The notes under the pieces are model-generated. The model made no database searches. It was not told the DNA's origin and saw only the letters and a program-made list of their open reading frames with translations. Below are positions 46,060-54,347 of a DNA stretch of 64,000 nt, in pieces. Each line of letters begins with the position of its first letter. Within the stretch, counting starts at the first letter, position 1. Position numbers and translations under genes: made by a program. Origin of the DNA: Bovifimicola ammoniilytica (GTDB lineage Bacteria > Bacillota > Clostridia > Lachnospirales > Lachnospiraceae); contig NZ_JAOQJN010000001.1 in the NCBI RefSeq assembly GCF_025567085.1, positions 248,001-312,000 of the forward strand, in the 5' to 3' direction.

Positions 46060-47634
46060 TTGGAAAAAGAGATGATAATTGTTCTGGACTTCGGTGGACA
46101 GTACAACCAATTAGTTGCAAGACGTGTTCGTGAATGTAATGTATATTGTGAGATTTATTCTTACAGAACAGAACTTGAGAAAATCAAAGAAATGAATCCT
46201 AAGGGAATCATTTTAACAGGTGGGCCAAATAGTTGTTATGAAGCAGACTCACCAACATATAAGAAAGAATTATTTGAATTAGGTATTCCTGTACTTGGAT
46301 TGTGTTATGGCGCTCAGCTTATGCAGCATGTCCTTGGTGGTAAAGTTGAAAAAGCACCTGTACGTGAATATGGTAAAACAGAGGTAATGGTAGATAAGAG
46401 TTCGCCATTATTTGCAAATGTAGAAGAGAAAACTATTTGCTGGATGAGTCATTTTGATTACATCTCAAATGTAGCTTCAGGCTTTAAGATTTCGGCACAT
46501 ACAGCAGATTGTCCTGTTGCAGCAGCAGAAAATCTGGACAAAAATCTTTATGCAATTCAGTTCCACCCTGAAGTCCTTCACACACAGGAAGGCAGCAAAA
46601 TGCTGTACAATTTCGTTAGAAATGTATGTGGCTGCCAGGGGCTTTGGAGAATGGATTCATTCGTTGAAAATGCAATCAAGGAAGTAAGGGGAAAAGTTGG
46701 TGACGGTAAAGTATTACTTGCATTATCAGGTGGTGTTGATTCATCAGTTCTTGCAGCATTACTTGCTAAAGCCGTAGGACCACAGCTTACCTGCGTATTC
46801 GTAGACCATGGACTTCTTCGTAAAAACGAGGGAGATGAAGTTGAAAGTGTATTTGGTAAAGGTGGAGCTTTTGAGATTAATTTCGTCAGAGTAAATGCAG
46901 CTGAGCGTTACTATGAGAAGCTTGCAGGTGTTACAGAACCTGAACAGAAACGTAAAATTATCGGCGAAGAATTCATAAGAGTATTTGAAGAGGAAGCAAA
47001 GAAGATAGGTAAGGTTGATTTCCTTGCACAAGGAACTATTTATCCTGATATTGTGGAATCAGGACTTGGTGGAGAATCAGCAGTAATTAAATCTCACCAC
47101 AACGTTGGAGGACTTCCTGAACATGTTGATTTCAAAGACATTATTGAACCACTTAGAAATCTTTTCAAGGATGAAGTACGTAAGGCAGGTCTTGAACTTG
47201 GCTTACCTGATTATTTAGTATATCGTCAGCCATTCCCAGGTCCGGGGCTTGGAATCAGAATCATTGGAGATGTAACAGCAGAAAAGGTACGAATTGTACA
47301 GGATGCTGATGCAATTTACCGCGAAGAGGTTGACAAAGCAGCAAAATCTTATAAGGAAGCAAATGGCAAAGAGGCACCTTGGATGCCTAACCAGTATTTT
47401 GCAGCGCTTACAAATATGCGTTCAGTTGGTGTAATGGGCGATGAAAGAACTTATGATTATGCTGTTGCAGTAAGAGCAGTCCGTACAGTTGACTTTATGA
47501 CAGCGGAAGCAGCAGAAATACCATTCGAGGTATTACAGACAGTAATGAGCAGAATTATTAATGAGGTTCGTGGGGTAAATAGAGTATTCTATGATTTGAC
47601 GAGTAAACCACCTGGAACGATTGAGTTTGAATAA
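46060..47634 (+). CDS. guaA: GMP synthase (glutamine-hydrolysing)
   Basis: The last step of GMP synthesis: XMP plus glutamine and ATP gives GMP. The protein has 524 residues. The N-terminal amidotransferase has catalytic Cys in GLCYGAQ and His in FHPEVLHT; the ATP pyrophosphatase loop is LSGGVDSSV; the dimerisation domain ends TSKPPGTIEFE. The start is a TTG at 46060 with AGGAGGA seven bases before. Its last four codons plus stop form the 12-bp sequence that recurs at 60658 and 63432. The 3' end of guaA is a known integration site for mobile elements, and an integrase lies at the far right of the window. Confidence 0.97.
   Translation: MEKEMIIVLDFGGQYNQLVARRVRECNVYCEIYSYRTELEKIKEMNPKGIILTGGPNSCYEADSPTYKKELFELGIPVLGLCYGAQLMQHVLGGKVEKAPVREYGKTEVMVDKSSPLFANVEEKTICWMSHFDYISNVASGFKISAHTADCPVAAAENLDKNLYAIQFHPEVLHTQEGSKMLYNFVRNVCGCQGLWRMDSFVENAIKEVRGKVGDGKVLLALSGGVDSSVLAALLAKAVGPQLTCVFVDHGLLRKNEGDEVESVFGKGGAFEINFVRVNAAERYYEKLAGVTEPEQKRKIIGEEFIRVFEEEAKKIGKVDFLAQGTIYPDIVESGLGGESAVIKSHHNVGGLPEHVDFKDIIEPLRNLFKDEVRKAGLELGLPDYLVYRQPFPGPGLGIRIIGDVTAEKVRIVQDADAIYREEVDKAAKSYKEANGKEAPWMPNQYFAALTNMRSVGVMGDERTYDYAVAVRAVRTVDFMTAEAAEIPFEVLQTVMSRIINEVRGVNRVFYDLTSKPPGTIEFE
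47623..47634 (+). other. Candidate attachment site 1 (guaA 3' end)
   Basis: GAGTTTGAATAA, the end of guaA. Identical 12-mers are at 60658-60669 and 63432-63443. With site 3 the match extends to GAGTTTGAATAACG. Each of the three sites is followed within about 20 bases by a hairpin. Confidence 0.65.
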
Positions 47635-47642
47635 CGGATTAA

Positions 47643-47684
47643 AATGCCGAAAGCCTGTATTTATGCGGGCTTCCGGCGTTTGTT
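47643..47684 (+). terminator. Terminator of guaA
   Basis: AATGCCG-A-AAGCC pairs with GGGCTT-C-CGGCGTT around a TGTATTTATGC loop. A very similar loop and right arm (TTTATGCGGG...GCGGCATT) occurs after site 2. Confidence 0.8.
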
Positions 47685-47765
47685 TGTATCCAATGGCTCT
47701 AGTTTGGCTCCATTTGTGAATTGAGTAATGGAAAGTTTTTTTTATGGTTTGAAATAAAAATTTTA

Positions 47766-47794
47766 TTGACACAAGAGAATATGGATAGTATACT
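47766..47794 (+). promoter_or_regulatory. Promoter of the GNAT attenuator leader
   Basis: TTGACA (47766-47771), exactly 17 bases, TATACT (47789-47794). Transcription would begin near 47801, ten bases before a strong ribosome site. Confidence 0.75.
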
Positions 47795-47824
47795 TATCAC
47801 CAAAATTACAAGGAGAGCATACAA

Positions 47825-47887
47825 ATGAATCAGAACTTACATTCAAGACGTTATATGTACATGTATTATAGACATACTGTGTTATAA
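47825..47887 (+). CDS. Predicted 20-codon leader peptide
   Basis: A short open frame with a near-perfect ribosome site (AAGGAGAG at 47810-47817, seven bases before ATG). It encodes 20 residues rich in Tyr, Arg and Met, including RRYMYMYYR in the middle. It lies on the transcript between a strong promoter and an intrinsic terminator, 166 bases before the GNAT gene. This is the layout of ribosome-mediated attenuators for antibiotic-response or amino-acid genes. Bases 47835-47844, in codons 4-7, are complementary to 47951-47960 further down the leader. Translation has not been shown. Confidence 0.65.
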   Translation: MNQNLHSRRYMYMYYRHTVL

Positions 47888-47901
47888 GCTTTGCAGGGTT
47901 A

Positions 47902-48033
47902 ATGCATTGACTTATAGCCGGTAGGTCTATTAGTCTAGTGCATAAAACCAGAATGTAAGTGATGTGTTAATATATATTACATCGTAAATTGGAATTATCG
48001 CACTGGACAATGAATGTTTGGTGCGATTTTTTT
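47902..48033 (+). promoter_or_regulatory. Attenuator leader RNA of the GNAT gene
   Basis: Hairpin 1 pairs 47902-47917 with 47927-47943 (ATGCAT, GACT, ATAG against CTAT, AGTC, GTGCAT, with small mismatches). The terminator pairs ATCGCAC (47997-48003) with GTGCGAT (48021-48027), followed by a run of Ts. GTGCATAA (47938-47945) could instead pair with TTATcGCAC (47995-48003), which would break both the first hairpin and the terminator. A 10-bp long-range pairing joins the leader peptide region to 47951-47960. This gives mutually exclusive structures, as in an attenuator. Confidence 0.65.
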
Positions 48034-48053
48034 GCGTGAAAGAGGTGCATGGA

Positions 48054-48617
48054 ATGAATGATTCAATTGAATTGAAATTGGTAACAGAAGATGAAGCAGA
48101 GTGTCTGCACAGACTACAGGTAGAAGTGTTTATGCCATTATATGAAAAATATCAAGATGATGATACAAGTCCGGCAAAAGAAAGCCTGAAAAGAGTAACA
48201 GAGAAGATTATTGAGGAAAATTCAGATTTTTACTTCATTGTGTTTCATGGAGAAAAAGTTGGAGGTGTGAGAGTCAGATGGCATCAAGGCAAAAAGGTGT
48301 ATGAAAATGTTAATTGGATATCTCCTATTTTCATAATTCCAAAATTTCAAAATAAAGGGATTGCGAGCACGGTGATAGAACAATTATTTGGCATTTATCC
48401 GAATACAATAGAATGGCGTTTAGATACGATTAAGCAGGAAACAGGCAATTGTCATTTATACGAGAAATGCGACTTTGTCAGGACTGGAGAGGAAATAGTT
48501 GTAAATAAAAAGATGACATTGGTTAAGTATGTAAAAATTTATGATGAAAGTGTTGGTAGAGATGTTGATAAAGGAAAGGTGGAAGATAAGAGGAGGGATA
48601 GGGGCAGAGTAAGATGA
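48054..48617 (+). CDS. GNAT family N-acetyltransferase under attenuation control
   Basis: A 187-residue acetyltransferase that would transfer acetyl from acetyl-CoA to an unknown amine. The GNAT core is visible in YFIVFHGEKVGGVRVRWH, the acetyl-CoA loop ISPIFIIPKFQNKGIASTVIEQL and the closing CHLYEKCDFVRTGEE. The C-terminal ~20 residues are very Lys/Arg/Asp-rich. AGAGGTG is six bases before the ATG at 48054; an upstream frame from 48018 would overlap the terminator. The leader suggests induction by translation stress, so resistance to an antibiotic is possible but not shown. Confidence 0.8.
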   Translation: MNDSIELKLVTEDEAECLHRLQVEVFMPLYEKYQDDDTSPAKESLKRVTEKIIEENSDFYFIVFHGEKVGGVRVRWHQGKKVYENVNWISPIFIIPKFQNKGIASTVIEQLFGIYPNTIEWRLDTIKQETGNCHLYEKCDFVRTGEEIVVNKKMTLVKYVKIYDESVGRDVDKGKVEDKRRDRGRVR

Positions 48618-48678
48618 TTCCTCTGCATATCCCCGATTCATTTTACGTACCTGAATTTATATATTGAAAATCAGGAAA

Positions 48679-48700
48679 CAATCGCAAGAAGTTGCGATTG
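48679..48700 (+). other. 9-bp hairpin between the GNAT and reductase genes
   Basis: CAATCGCAA pairs perfectly with TTGCGATTG around GAAG. There is no T tract, so it is a weak terminator or an operator. Confidence 0.4.
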
Positions 48701-48764
48701 CTATTGATGATGTAGTGATTCTGTGATATCATATAAAATATGGTACATGAAAACGGAGGCCAAA

Positions 48765-49307
48765 ATGAAAGTATTGGTAATGAATTGTAGTCCTGTAAGA
48801 AATGGAGCAACAGCAGAAATTGTTAATATAGTTACAGTTTGTCTGGAAAAGAAACATGATGTTAAAAACATATGTATTGATGATTATGATATAAAATTTT
48901 GCAAAGGATGTAGAACTTGTCATAATACAGCAAAATGTGTTCAGAATGACGATGTTGATAGGATAATTGAGCAATATGAATGGGCTGATATTGTTATATC
49001 TGTCTCTCCGTCGTATTGGGCAGATGTACCAGGAGAATTTAAATCTTTTATTGATAGATGCACTCCGTGGTGTAACACACATGAACCGCATGCCAAGATA
49101 AGTAGTGGTAAGAAGGGATATGTTATTGCATTAAGAACTGGACCGGGAATGAAGGAATGTGAGAGGATTATTGCAACCATAGAACATTTTTATGGACATA
49201 TGGAAATTGAATGTTGTGATAGACTTGGTTTGTGTTCGGTGGAATATAAGGAAGATTTGGAATGCAGGAGAGAAGAAATCGAGGAATTCTGTAACAGTAT
49301 AGATTAA
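48765..49307 (+). CDS. NAD(P)H-dependent FMN reductase / iron-sulfur flavoprotein-like
   Basis: A 180-residue flavodoxin-fold protein. The FMN-binding start is MNCSPVRNGATAEI, then cysteines at 46, 49, 52 and 58 (CKGCRTCHNTAKC). PSYWADVPGEFKSFIDR is the second FMN loop. The cysteine pattern resembles iron-sulfur flavoproteins of anaerobes, although the cluster is not certain. GGAGG precedes the ATG at 48765; the longer frame from 48723 lacks this. Its substrate is unknown. Confidence 0.85.
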   Translation: MKVLVMNCSPVRNGATAEIVNIVTVCLEKKHDVKNICIDDYDIKFCKGCRTCHNTAKCVQNDDVDRIIEQYEWADIVISVSPSYWADVPGEFKSFIDRCTPWCNTHEPHAKISSGKKGYVIALRTGPGMKECERIIATIEHFYGHMEIECCDRLGLCSVEYKEDLECRREEIEEFCNSID

Positions 49308-49391
49308 ATGATTTATTATGGATATTATTCACATATAGATGGAATGTTTTTGGTTGGTATTACAAGATTTTTATATCAAAGAAGGGTTGTG

Positions 49392-50048
49392 ATGATATTG
49401 GAGACAGGTATTATGATAGAAAATGCTATAACATATGTGAAACAAATATTTGCTGCTGATTCCAGTGGGCATGACTACCATCATACCATTAGGGTTTATC
49501 GGTTGGCGGTAGAAATTGCAAAGCAGGAAAATGCGGATATGCAGATTGTGCAGTTAGCAGCATTATTACACGATGTAGATGATGCCAAGCTTTCACCGGA
49601 AACTTATGCTTCGAAGAGAAAGGCAGTTGATTTTATGAAAGGCAACGGTGTGGATAATGAAATTATTGAAACTGTGTGTAAGATTATAGAGGAAGTATCA
49701 TTTGCAGGAAACGATTCAGTTGTGCCAAGTACGATAGAAGGTAAATGCGTGCAGGATGCGGACAGGCTGGATGCAATCGGAGCAATTGGAATTGCAAGAG
49801 CATTTGCTTATGGTGGTAGTAAAGGTAGAAAGATTTATGATCCGGAGATAAAACCTTTGATTAATATGAGTAAAAAAGAGTATCAGCAAAATCAAAATTC
49901 TACAAGCATTAATCATTTTTACGAAAAGTTACTATTGCTAAAGGATATGATGAATACGGATGCTGCAAAGGAGAAAGCTTGGCATAGACAATTTATCATG
50001 GAATCCTATCTTGAGGAATTCATGGCAGAGTGGGAAGGAGAAAGGTGA
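49392..50048 (+). CDS. HD domain phosphohydrolase
   Basis: A metal-dependent HD-superfamily hydrolase of about 218 residues. Ligands are visible in SSGHDYHHTIRV (His near 27-31) and LLHDVDD (His-Asp near 60-61), with a later Asp in QDADRLDAIG. Relatives act on nucleotides or similar phosphate compounds. The frame is open from 49308, but that extension is not family-like; ATGs at 49392 (AGAAGGG upstream) and 49413 are candidates. Its stop overlaps the NUDIX-M24 start, so the two are probably coupled. Confidence 0.85.
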   Translation: MILETGIMIENAITYVKQIFAADSSGHDYHHTIRVYRLAVEIAKQENADMQIVQLAALLHDVDDAKLSPETYASKRKAVDFMKGNGVDNEIIETVCKIIEEVSFAGNDSVVPSTIEGKCVQDADRLDAIGAIGIARAFAYGGSKGRKIYDPEIKPLINMSKKEYQQNQNSTSINHFYEKLLLLKDMMNTDAAKEKAWHRQFIMESYLEEFMAEWEGER

Positions 50049-50049
50049 T

Positions 50050-51168
50050 ATGTTAGAAGTGAATTTTTATGATACAGTTGATGACGATTTATTGAAGTTT
50101 GCAGTGATTATTTCACAGAGTAATGGGAAGTGGGTAATGTGTAAACATAAAGAACGCGATACATATGAAGTTCCGGGTGGACATCGTGAAGAAGGGGAAG
50201 ATATTTTGGAGACTGCTAAAAGAGAACTTCAAGAAGAAACAGGTGCCGTTAAGTTTGATATAGAACAGCTATGTGTATATTCTGTCACAGGTAAGAACAG
50301 TATAAATGAAAACGGAGAGGAATCATTTGGATTATTATGTTTTGCAGAAATAAGAGAATTTTCAGGTGAACTTCATTGCGAGATGGAGAAGGTGGTACTT
50401 ATGGATGAATTACCAGAAAATTGGACTTATCCATTGATACAACCAAAGTTGATTGAAAAATATCTGCAAATACAAAAGCAATCTTATAGTCAGATACAGC
50501 AGACTGCAAAACAGACTATAGCATATATAAAAAAGATTATTAAGCCGGGTATGAAGTTATTTGATATTCGAAAACTATGTGAGGAAAAACTGATGGAGTT
50601 AGGTGCAGACTCTTTCTGGTATTGGGATGTTGGTGCATTTGTATTCGCAGGAGATGAAACAACGGTTTCCGTATCTGGAAAGCAATATGTAACTTCGGAT
50701 AAAATTATAGAAAATAATGATATTATAACAATTGATTTAAGTCCACAGGTAGGTAATATCTGGGGAGATTATGCTAGAACTATTATTGTAGAAAATGGTG
50801 AGGTTGTAGATGATATAGAGTTAATTCAGAACCAAGAGTGGAAAAGTGGTTTGCAAATGGAAGATAAGCTACATGCAGAATTATTTCGTTTTGTTACAAA
50901 AGGAACCACTTTTGAAGAACTATATTATCATATGAATGAGTTCATAGTTGAAAACGGATTTGTGAATCTTGATTTTATGGGTAATCTAGGACATTCCATT
51001 GCGAAAGTTAAGAGTGACAGAATTTATATTGAAAAAGGAAATAAGGCGAAACTTGTAGCGATGAATTATTTTACTTTTGAGCCACATATAGCATTTCCTG
51101 ATTCAAAATATGGGTATAAGAAAGAGAATATTTATTATTTTGATGAAGATGTGTTGGTAGAATTGTAA
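50050..51168 (+). CDS. NUDIX hydrolase fused to an M24 (Xaa-Pro peptidase-like) domain
   Basis: A 372-residue two-domain protein. Residues 1-130 are a NUDIX hydrolase with a complete box at 44-66 (GHREEGE...RELQEETG). Residues 150-372 are a creatinase/aminopeptidase-fold M24 domain, and all five metal ligands can be matched (D229, D240, H315, E344, E366). NUDIX enzymes cleave nucleoside diphosphates linked to another group; M24 enzymes cleave peptide bonds, often next to proline. The fusion suggests action on a molecule with both parts. It starts two bases after the HD gene stop, with AAAGG upstream. Unusual fusion. Confidence 0.85.
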   Translation: MLEVNFYDTVDDDLLKFAVIISQSNGKWVMCKHKERDTYEVPGGHREEGEDILETAKRELQEETGAVKFDIEQLCVYSVTGKNSINENGEESFGLLCFAEIREFSGELHCEMEKVVLMDELPENWTYPLIQPKLIEKYLQIQKQSYSQIQQTAKQTIAYIKKIIKPGMKLFDIRKLCEEKLMELGADSFWYWDVGAFVFAGDETTVSVSGKQYVTSDKIIENNDIITIDLSPQVGNIWGDYARTIIVENGEVVDDIELIQNQEWKSGLQMEDKLHAELFRFVTKGTTFEELYYHMNEFIVENGFVNLDFMGNLGHSIAKVKSDRIYIEKGNKAKLVAMNYFTFEPHIAFPDSKYGYKKENIYYFDEDVLVEL

Positions 51169-51235
51169 AAGGGGATATTTGCTAATTGTCTAGTGACAAA
51201 GAAAGTGTGTGCTTTGAATTCAGGAGGCAAAAACA

Positions 51236-52090
51236 ATGGATTGGAATGAAGTTTTAAAAGATATTGTGTCAGGAACAATACTGCTTGCTATAGGTGGTAT
51301 AGGCGGATGGTTTGGTGGTGTGATTAAAGGAAAAAAACAATCATCAATGGCTGTTGAACGCAAAAATCAAATATATCAGCCATTACTTGATGAAATTAAA
51401 ACATATACAACTTTTGACTGGTCAATATTGATAAATATAAAAGCGGACATTTTAAAACAAGTAGTTTGTGAATCGTATAAATTTGGATTAAATGAAGAAA
51501 TACAAAATAAGTGTAATTATTTGTATGAAGTTATACAAGAGTATAATAATATAAAACCTGTTGCAGTAGCTAATCAAATTATTGTAGATATTTTTACAGA
51601 AGCTTATGAAAAAATATATGGGAATATTATTGATGGTATTGCTTATCATACTGACCGCGAAGGTAACGAATGGGAAGAGGAAGTACTAGTAGAATCGGTA
51701 CAAATTATAAGAGAATTAAATCTTACTAAGGATATTGAGAACTTATTAAGAAATGAAGGTATGTATTCAAGTGAAGTTTGTGTTGATTATGAAAATGGAT
51801 TATACGAGCCTATCTATCTAGAATTGAAGCGCATTTATGCATCAGCACTCCATGTCATTATAAATGGAAAGCCATGCAAGCATGCTCAGCCAGTAATAGA
51901 ATTAAATATGTTACCAGAGGAATATATGGCGTATTATTATGATTTCTTTGATAGATATAATAATGATAAAAGGATAAAAAGGAAGTATGAATTAAGGGAG
52001 GAGATTATATATAGTAGCCAGTCTCTTGTAGAAGATATGAAGTCAATAATTGATAAAATTGTACGTATTTATGAAATTGAAGAAGTATAA
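51236..52090 (+). CDS. Hypothetical protein with N-terminal membrane anchor
   Basis: A 284-residue protein. The N-terminal helix is Gly-rich (ILLAIGGIGGWFGGVIKG, residues about 16-33) and the rest is polar and mostly helical (RKNQIYQPLLDEI). I do not recognise a family and see no catalytic motif. AGGAGG is eight bases before the ATG. It sits 67 bases after the NUDIX-M24 gene and 38 bases before the S66 peptidase, so probably in the same transcription unit. Confidence 0.7.
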   Translation: MDWNEVLKDIVSGTILLAIGGIGGWFGGVIKGKKQSSMAVERKNQIYQPLLDEIKTYTTFDWSILINIKADILKQVVCESYKFGLNEEIQNKCNYLYEVIQEYNNIKPVAVANQIIVDIFTEAYEKIYGNIIDGIAYHTDREGNEWEEEVLVESVQIIRELNLTKDIENLLRNEGMYSSEVCVDYENGLYEPIYLELKRIYASALHVIINGKPCKHAQPVIELNMLPEEYMAYYYDFFDRYNNDKRIKRKYELREEIIYSSQSLVEDMKSIIDKIVRIYEIEEV

Positions 52091-52128
52091 AAGCGGACAG
52101 TGTTTTAGCAAAGAGAGAGGATGTCTGT

Positions 52129-53190
52129 ATGCAATATGCAAGAAAATTAAGAAAAGGTGACAAAGTAGCGATTGTAAGCTTGTCAAGTGGAATGCTTGGT
52201 GAAGAATTTTGCAGTCATAATATTGAGATTGGCGTAAAGAGATTAAAAGAATATGGTTTGGAGCCGGTATTTATGCCTAATGCTTTGAAGGGTATTGAAT
52301 ATTTGCAAACTCACCCGCAAGCAAGGGCGAAAGACCTAAAAGATGCATTTCTGGATAATTCTATTGCAGGGATTATTTGTGCAATTGGTGGTGATGATAC
52401 ATACAGACTTTTGCCTTATCTGATGGAAGATGAAGAGTTTATAAAGGCGGTAGAGGAGCATCCAAAATTATTTACAGGATTCTCAGACACTACTATCAAT
52501 CATTTGATGTTTTATAAATTGGGCTTGTCTACTTATTACGGGCCAAACTTTATTTGTGATTTGGGAGAAATTGCAGATGAGATGTTACCATATACCAAAA
52601 GGGCATTTGAGAGTTATTTGGAAGGTAATGAATCTGATGAAATTATATCCAGTGATACTTGGTATGAAGAAAGAGAAGATTTTTCAAGAGCCGCAATAGG
52701 AACAGAAAGAAAAACTCATAAGGAAGAACGTGGGTTTGAACTTCTCCAGGGAAGTGAAATTTTCCAAGGAGGATTATTAGGTGGATGTTTGGAAAGCCTT
52801 TATGGTGTATTGACTAATAGCAGATATGAAGATGAAAAGGAAGTTTGTGAAAGATATGATCTGTTTCCAAATAAGGAAGAGTGGATTGGGAAAATTCTAT
52901 TTATAGAAACCTGCGAAGAAAAACCGACTCCTGAATTGTTTGAAAGAGAAGTGTTATTACTGAAAGAAAAGGGAGTATTCGACGTGGTAAATGGTGTATT
53001 AGTTGGAAAACCACAGGATGAAGCTTATTATCAGGAATATAAAGATATTCTTATTAGAGTGATAGACAATGAGAAACTTCCGATTGTTTATAATGTGAAT
53101 TTCGGACATTCTATGCCACGATGTGCGTTACAGTATGGTGCTGTTGCAAAGGTAGATATGAAGCAGAAAAAGATTTATGTGAATAGATAG
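52129..53190 (+). CDS. S66 peptidase (LdcA / microcin-immunity MccF-like)
   Basis: A cytosolic serine peptidase of the LD-carboxypeptidase family, 353 residues. The nucleophile Ser is in LFTGFSDTT (S119), the Glu in FIETCEE and the His in NFGHSMPR, giving the Ser-Glu-His triad. GAIICAIGGDDTYR-like text is present (AIGGDDTYR near 86-93). The family covers LdcA, which trims peptidoglycan tetrapeptides, and MccF, which inactivates microcin C-like peptide-nucleotides. The GGDDTYR and GGLLGGCLESL wording and the accessory setting favour the MccF branch. This is a judgement, not proof. Confidence 0.85.
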   Translation: MQYARKLRKGDKVAIVSLSSGMLGEEFCSHNIEIGVKRLKEYGLEPVFMPNALKGIEYLQTHPQARAKDLKDAFLDNSIAGIICAIGGDDTYRLLPYLMEDEEFIKAVEEHPKLFTGFSDTTINHLMFYKLGLSTYYGPNFICDLGEIADEMLPYTKRAFESYLEGNESDEIISSDTWYEEREDFSRAAIGTERKTHKEERGFELLQGSEIFQGGLLGGCLESLYGVLTNSRYEDEKEVCERYDLFPNKEEWIGKILFIETCEEKPTPELFEREVLLLKEKGVFDVVNGVLVGKPQDEAYYQEYKDILIRVIDNEKLPIVYNVNFGHSMPRCALQYGAVAKVDMKQKKIYVNR

Positions 53191-53201
53191 GAGCGAATAC
53201 T

Positions 53202-53918
53202 ATGGCTGTGTCATATAACAAATTATGGAAATTATTAGTGGATAAAAAAATGAGCAAATCTGATTTGCGTAAAAAGGCAGAAATTGCTCCTAACACGATG
53301 ACAAAATTACGTCGTGATGAAGAAGTAAGCCTTACAATCCTAAGTAAGATATGTAAGACTCTAAATGCAGATTTTGGCGATATTGTGGAATATGTACCTG
53401 ATGCGGAAATTTGGGATTTGTATGATGAAAATAGGGAACTTCTTGGGAAGAATCATGTTAGAGGTGAGCAGTTACCGATAGACGGATACCATCTGGTGGT
53501 GCATGTATGGATTCGCAATTCAAAGGGAGAGTATCTGATTGCACAGCGCTCGGCAAACAGACCAACATTTCCCTTGGTGTGGGAATGTGTGGATGGTTCA
53601 GTGGTAAAAGGGGAAGATAGTTTGCAAGGTGCGCTTAGAGAAGTAAGAGAAGAAGTAGGGGTAGATTTATTACCGGAAAAAGGACATGTTATTTTGTCTG
53701 ATATAAAGAAAATAGAGTTTGGTAAAGTAGTTAATAAAATTGTAGATGTTTGGTTGTTCGAGTATGATGGAAAGGTCGATTTGAGCAATGCTACAACAGA
53801 TGAAGTGGCGCAGGTTGCGTGGATGGGCAGAAGTCAGATAAAAGAATTGTTTGATGCAAATATGTTTGTGGATACATTGGAATACTTCTTTACGGAAGTG
53901 GAGAAAGAAGGGAGATAA
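53202..53918 (+). CDS. XRE helix-turn-helix fused to NUDIX hydrolase
   Basis: A 238-residue fusion. Residues 1-65 are a Cro/C1-like DNA-binding domain (MSKSDLRKKAEIAPNTMTKLRRDEEVSLTILSKICKTL). Residues 90-235 are a NUDIX domain with a complete box at G132-V154 (KGEDSLQGALREVREEVG). Fusions of this type suggest a regulator that senses or hydrolyses a nucleotide-like ligand. TAGGAG precedes the ATG. It starts 11 bases after the S66 peptidase and runs directly into the next gene, so they probably form one operon. Confidence 0.85.
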   Translation: MAVSYNKLWKLLVDKKMSKSDLRKKAEIAPNTMTKLRRDEEVSLTILSKICKTLNADFGDIVEYVPDAEIWDLYDENRELLGKNHVRGEQLPIDGYHLVVHVWIRNSKGEYLIAQRSANRPTFPLVWECVDGSVVKGEDSLQGALREVREEVGVDLLPEKGHVILSDIKKIEFGKVVNKIVDVWLFEYDGKVDLSNATTDEVAQVAWMGRSQIKELFDANMFVDTLEYFFTEVEKEGR

Positions 53919-54314
53919 ATGTTTAAGTTTATATTTGATTTAATAACGGAGCCATTAGGGTTACCGATTGAATGGTACTATGAATGGATTATTCTATTAG
54001 TTATTGGAGAAATAGCATATCGTGTGGCATATGATAAGGTGGGTGTTTTGTATCAAAGCGGTTCTATATCTGGAAGATCTGTAGGCTCATTTTTTCATTG
54101 GATAATTCGTACTGTTGTATTTGTGGCAATATGGGCAATAACATATGGAGTGATTTGGATTGGCAAATTTGTTATGGCACATAAAATACAGGTCGCTATT
54201 GGTATATGTAGTATTGTGTCGGTTGTTATAGCCGTAAAAATATTAATTTGGATTAAAGAACGAAATGAATTAGTCAAAGTGCCAGTAAATGTTGAAGATG
54301 ATGATAACCGGTAA
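53919..54314 (+). CDS. Small membrane protein of unknown function
   Basis: A 131-residue protein with about three hydrophobic helices (near 20-38, 64-86 and 92-112) and a charged C-terminus. No family recognised. It begins directly after the XRE-NUDIX stop (TAAATG) with AGGGAG upstream, so it is very probably co-translated with it. It may act as a membrane partner. Confidence 0.65.
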   Translation: MFKFIFDLITEPLGLPIEWYYEWIILLVIGEIAYRVAYDKVGVLYQSGSISGRSVGSFFHWIIRTVVFVAIWAITYGVIWIGKFVMAHKIQVAIGICSIVSVVIAVKILIWIKERNELVKVPVNVEDDDNR

Positions 54315-54347
54315 AATGCTTTAAAAATAAAGAAAGTTGGTGAATAT

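Noticed and set aside
47795..48053. T-box riboswitch in front of the GNAT gene
   Set aside because: The conserved T-box antiterminator sequence is absent. The leader has a good short open frame instead, so a leader-peptide mechanism fits better.
49308..49391. N-terminal extension of the HD protein
   Set aside because: The extra residues do not resemble the family, and better starts exist at 49392 and 49413.
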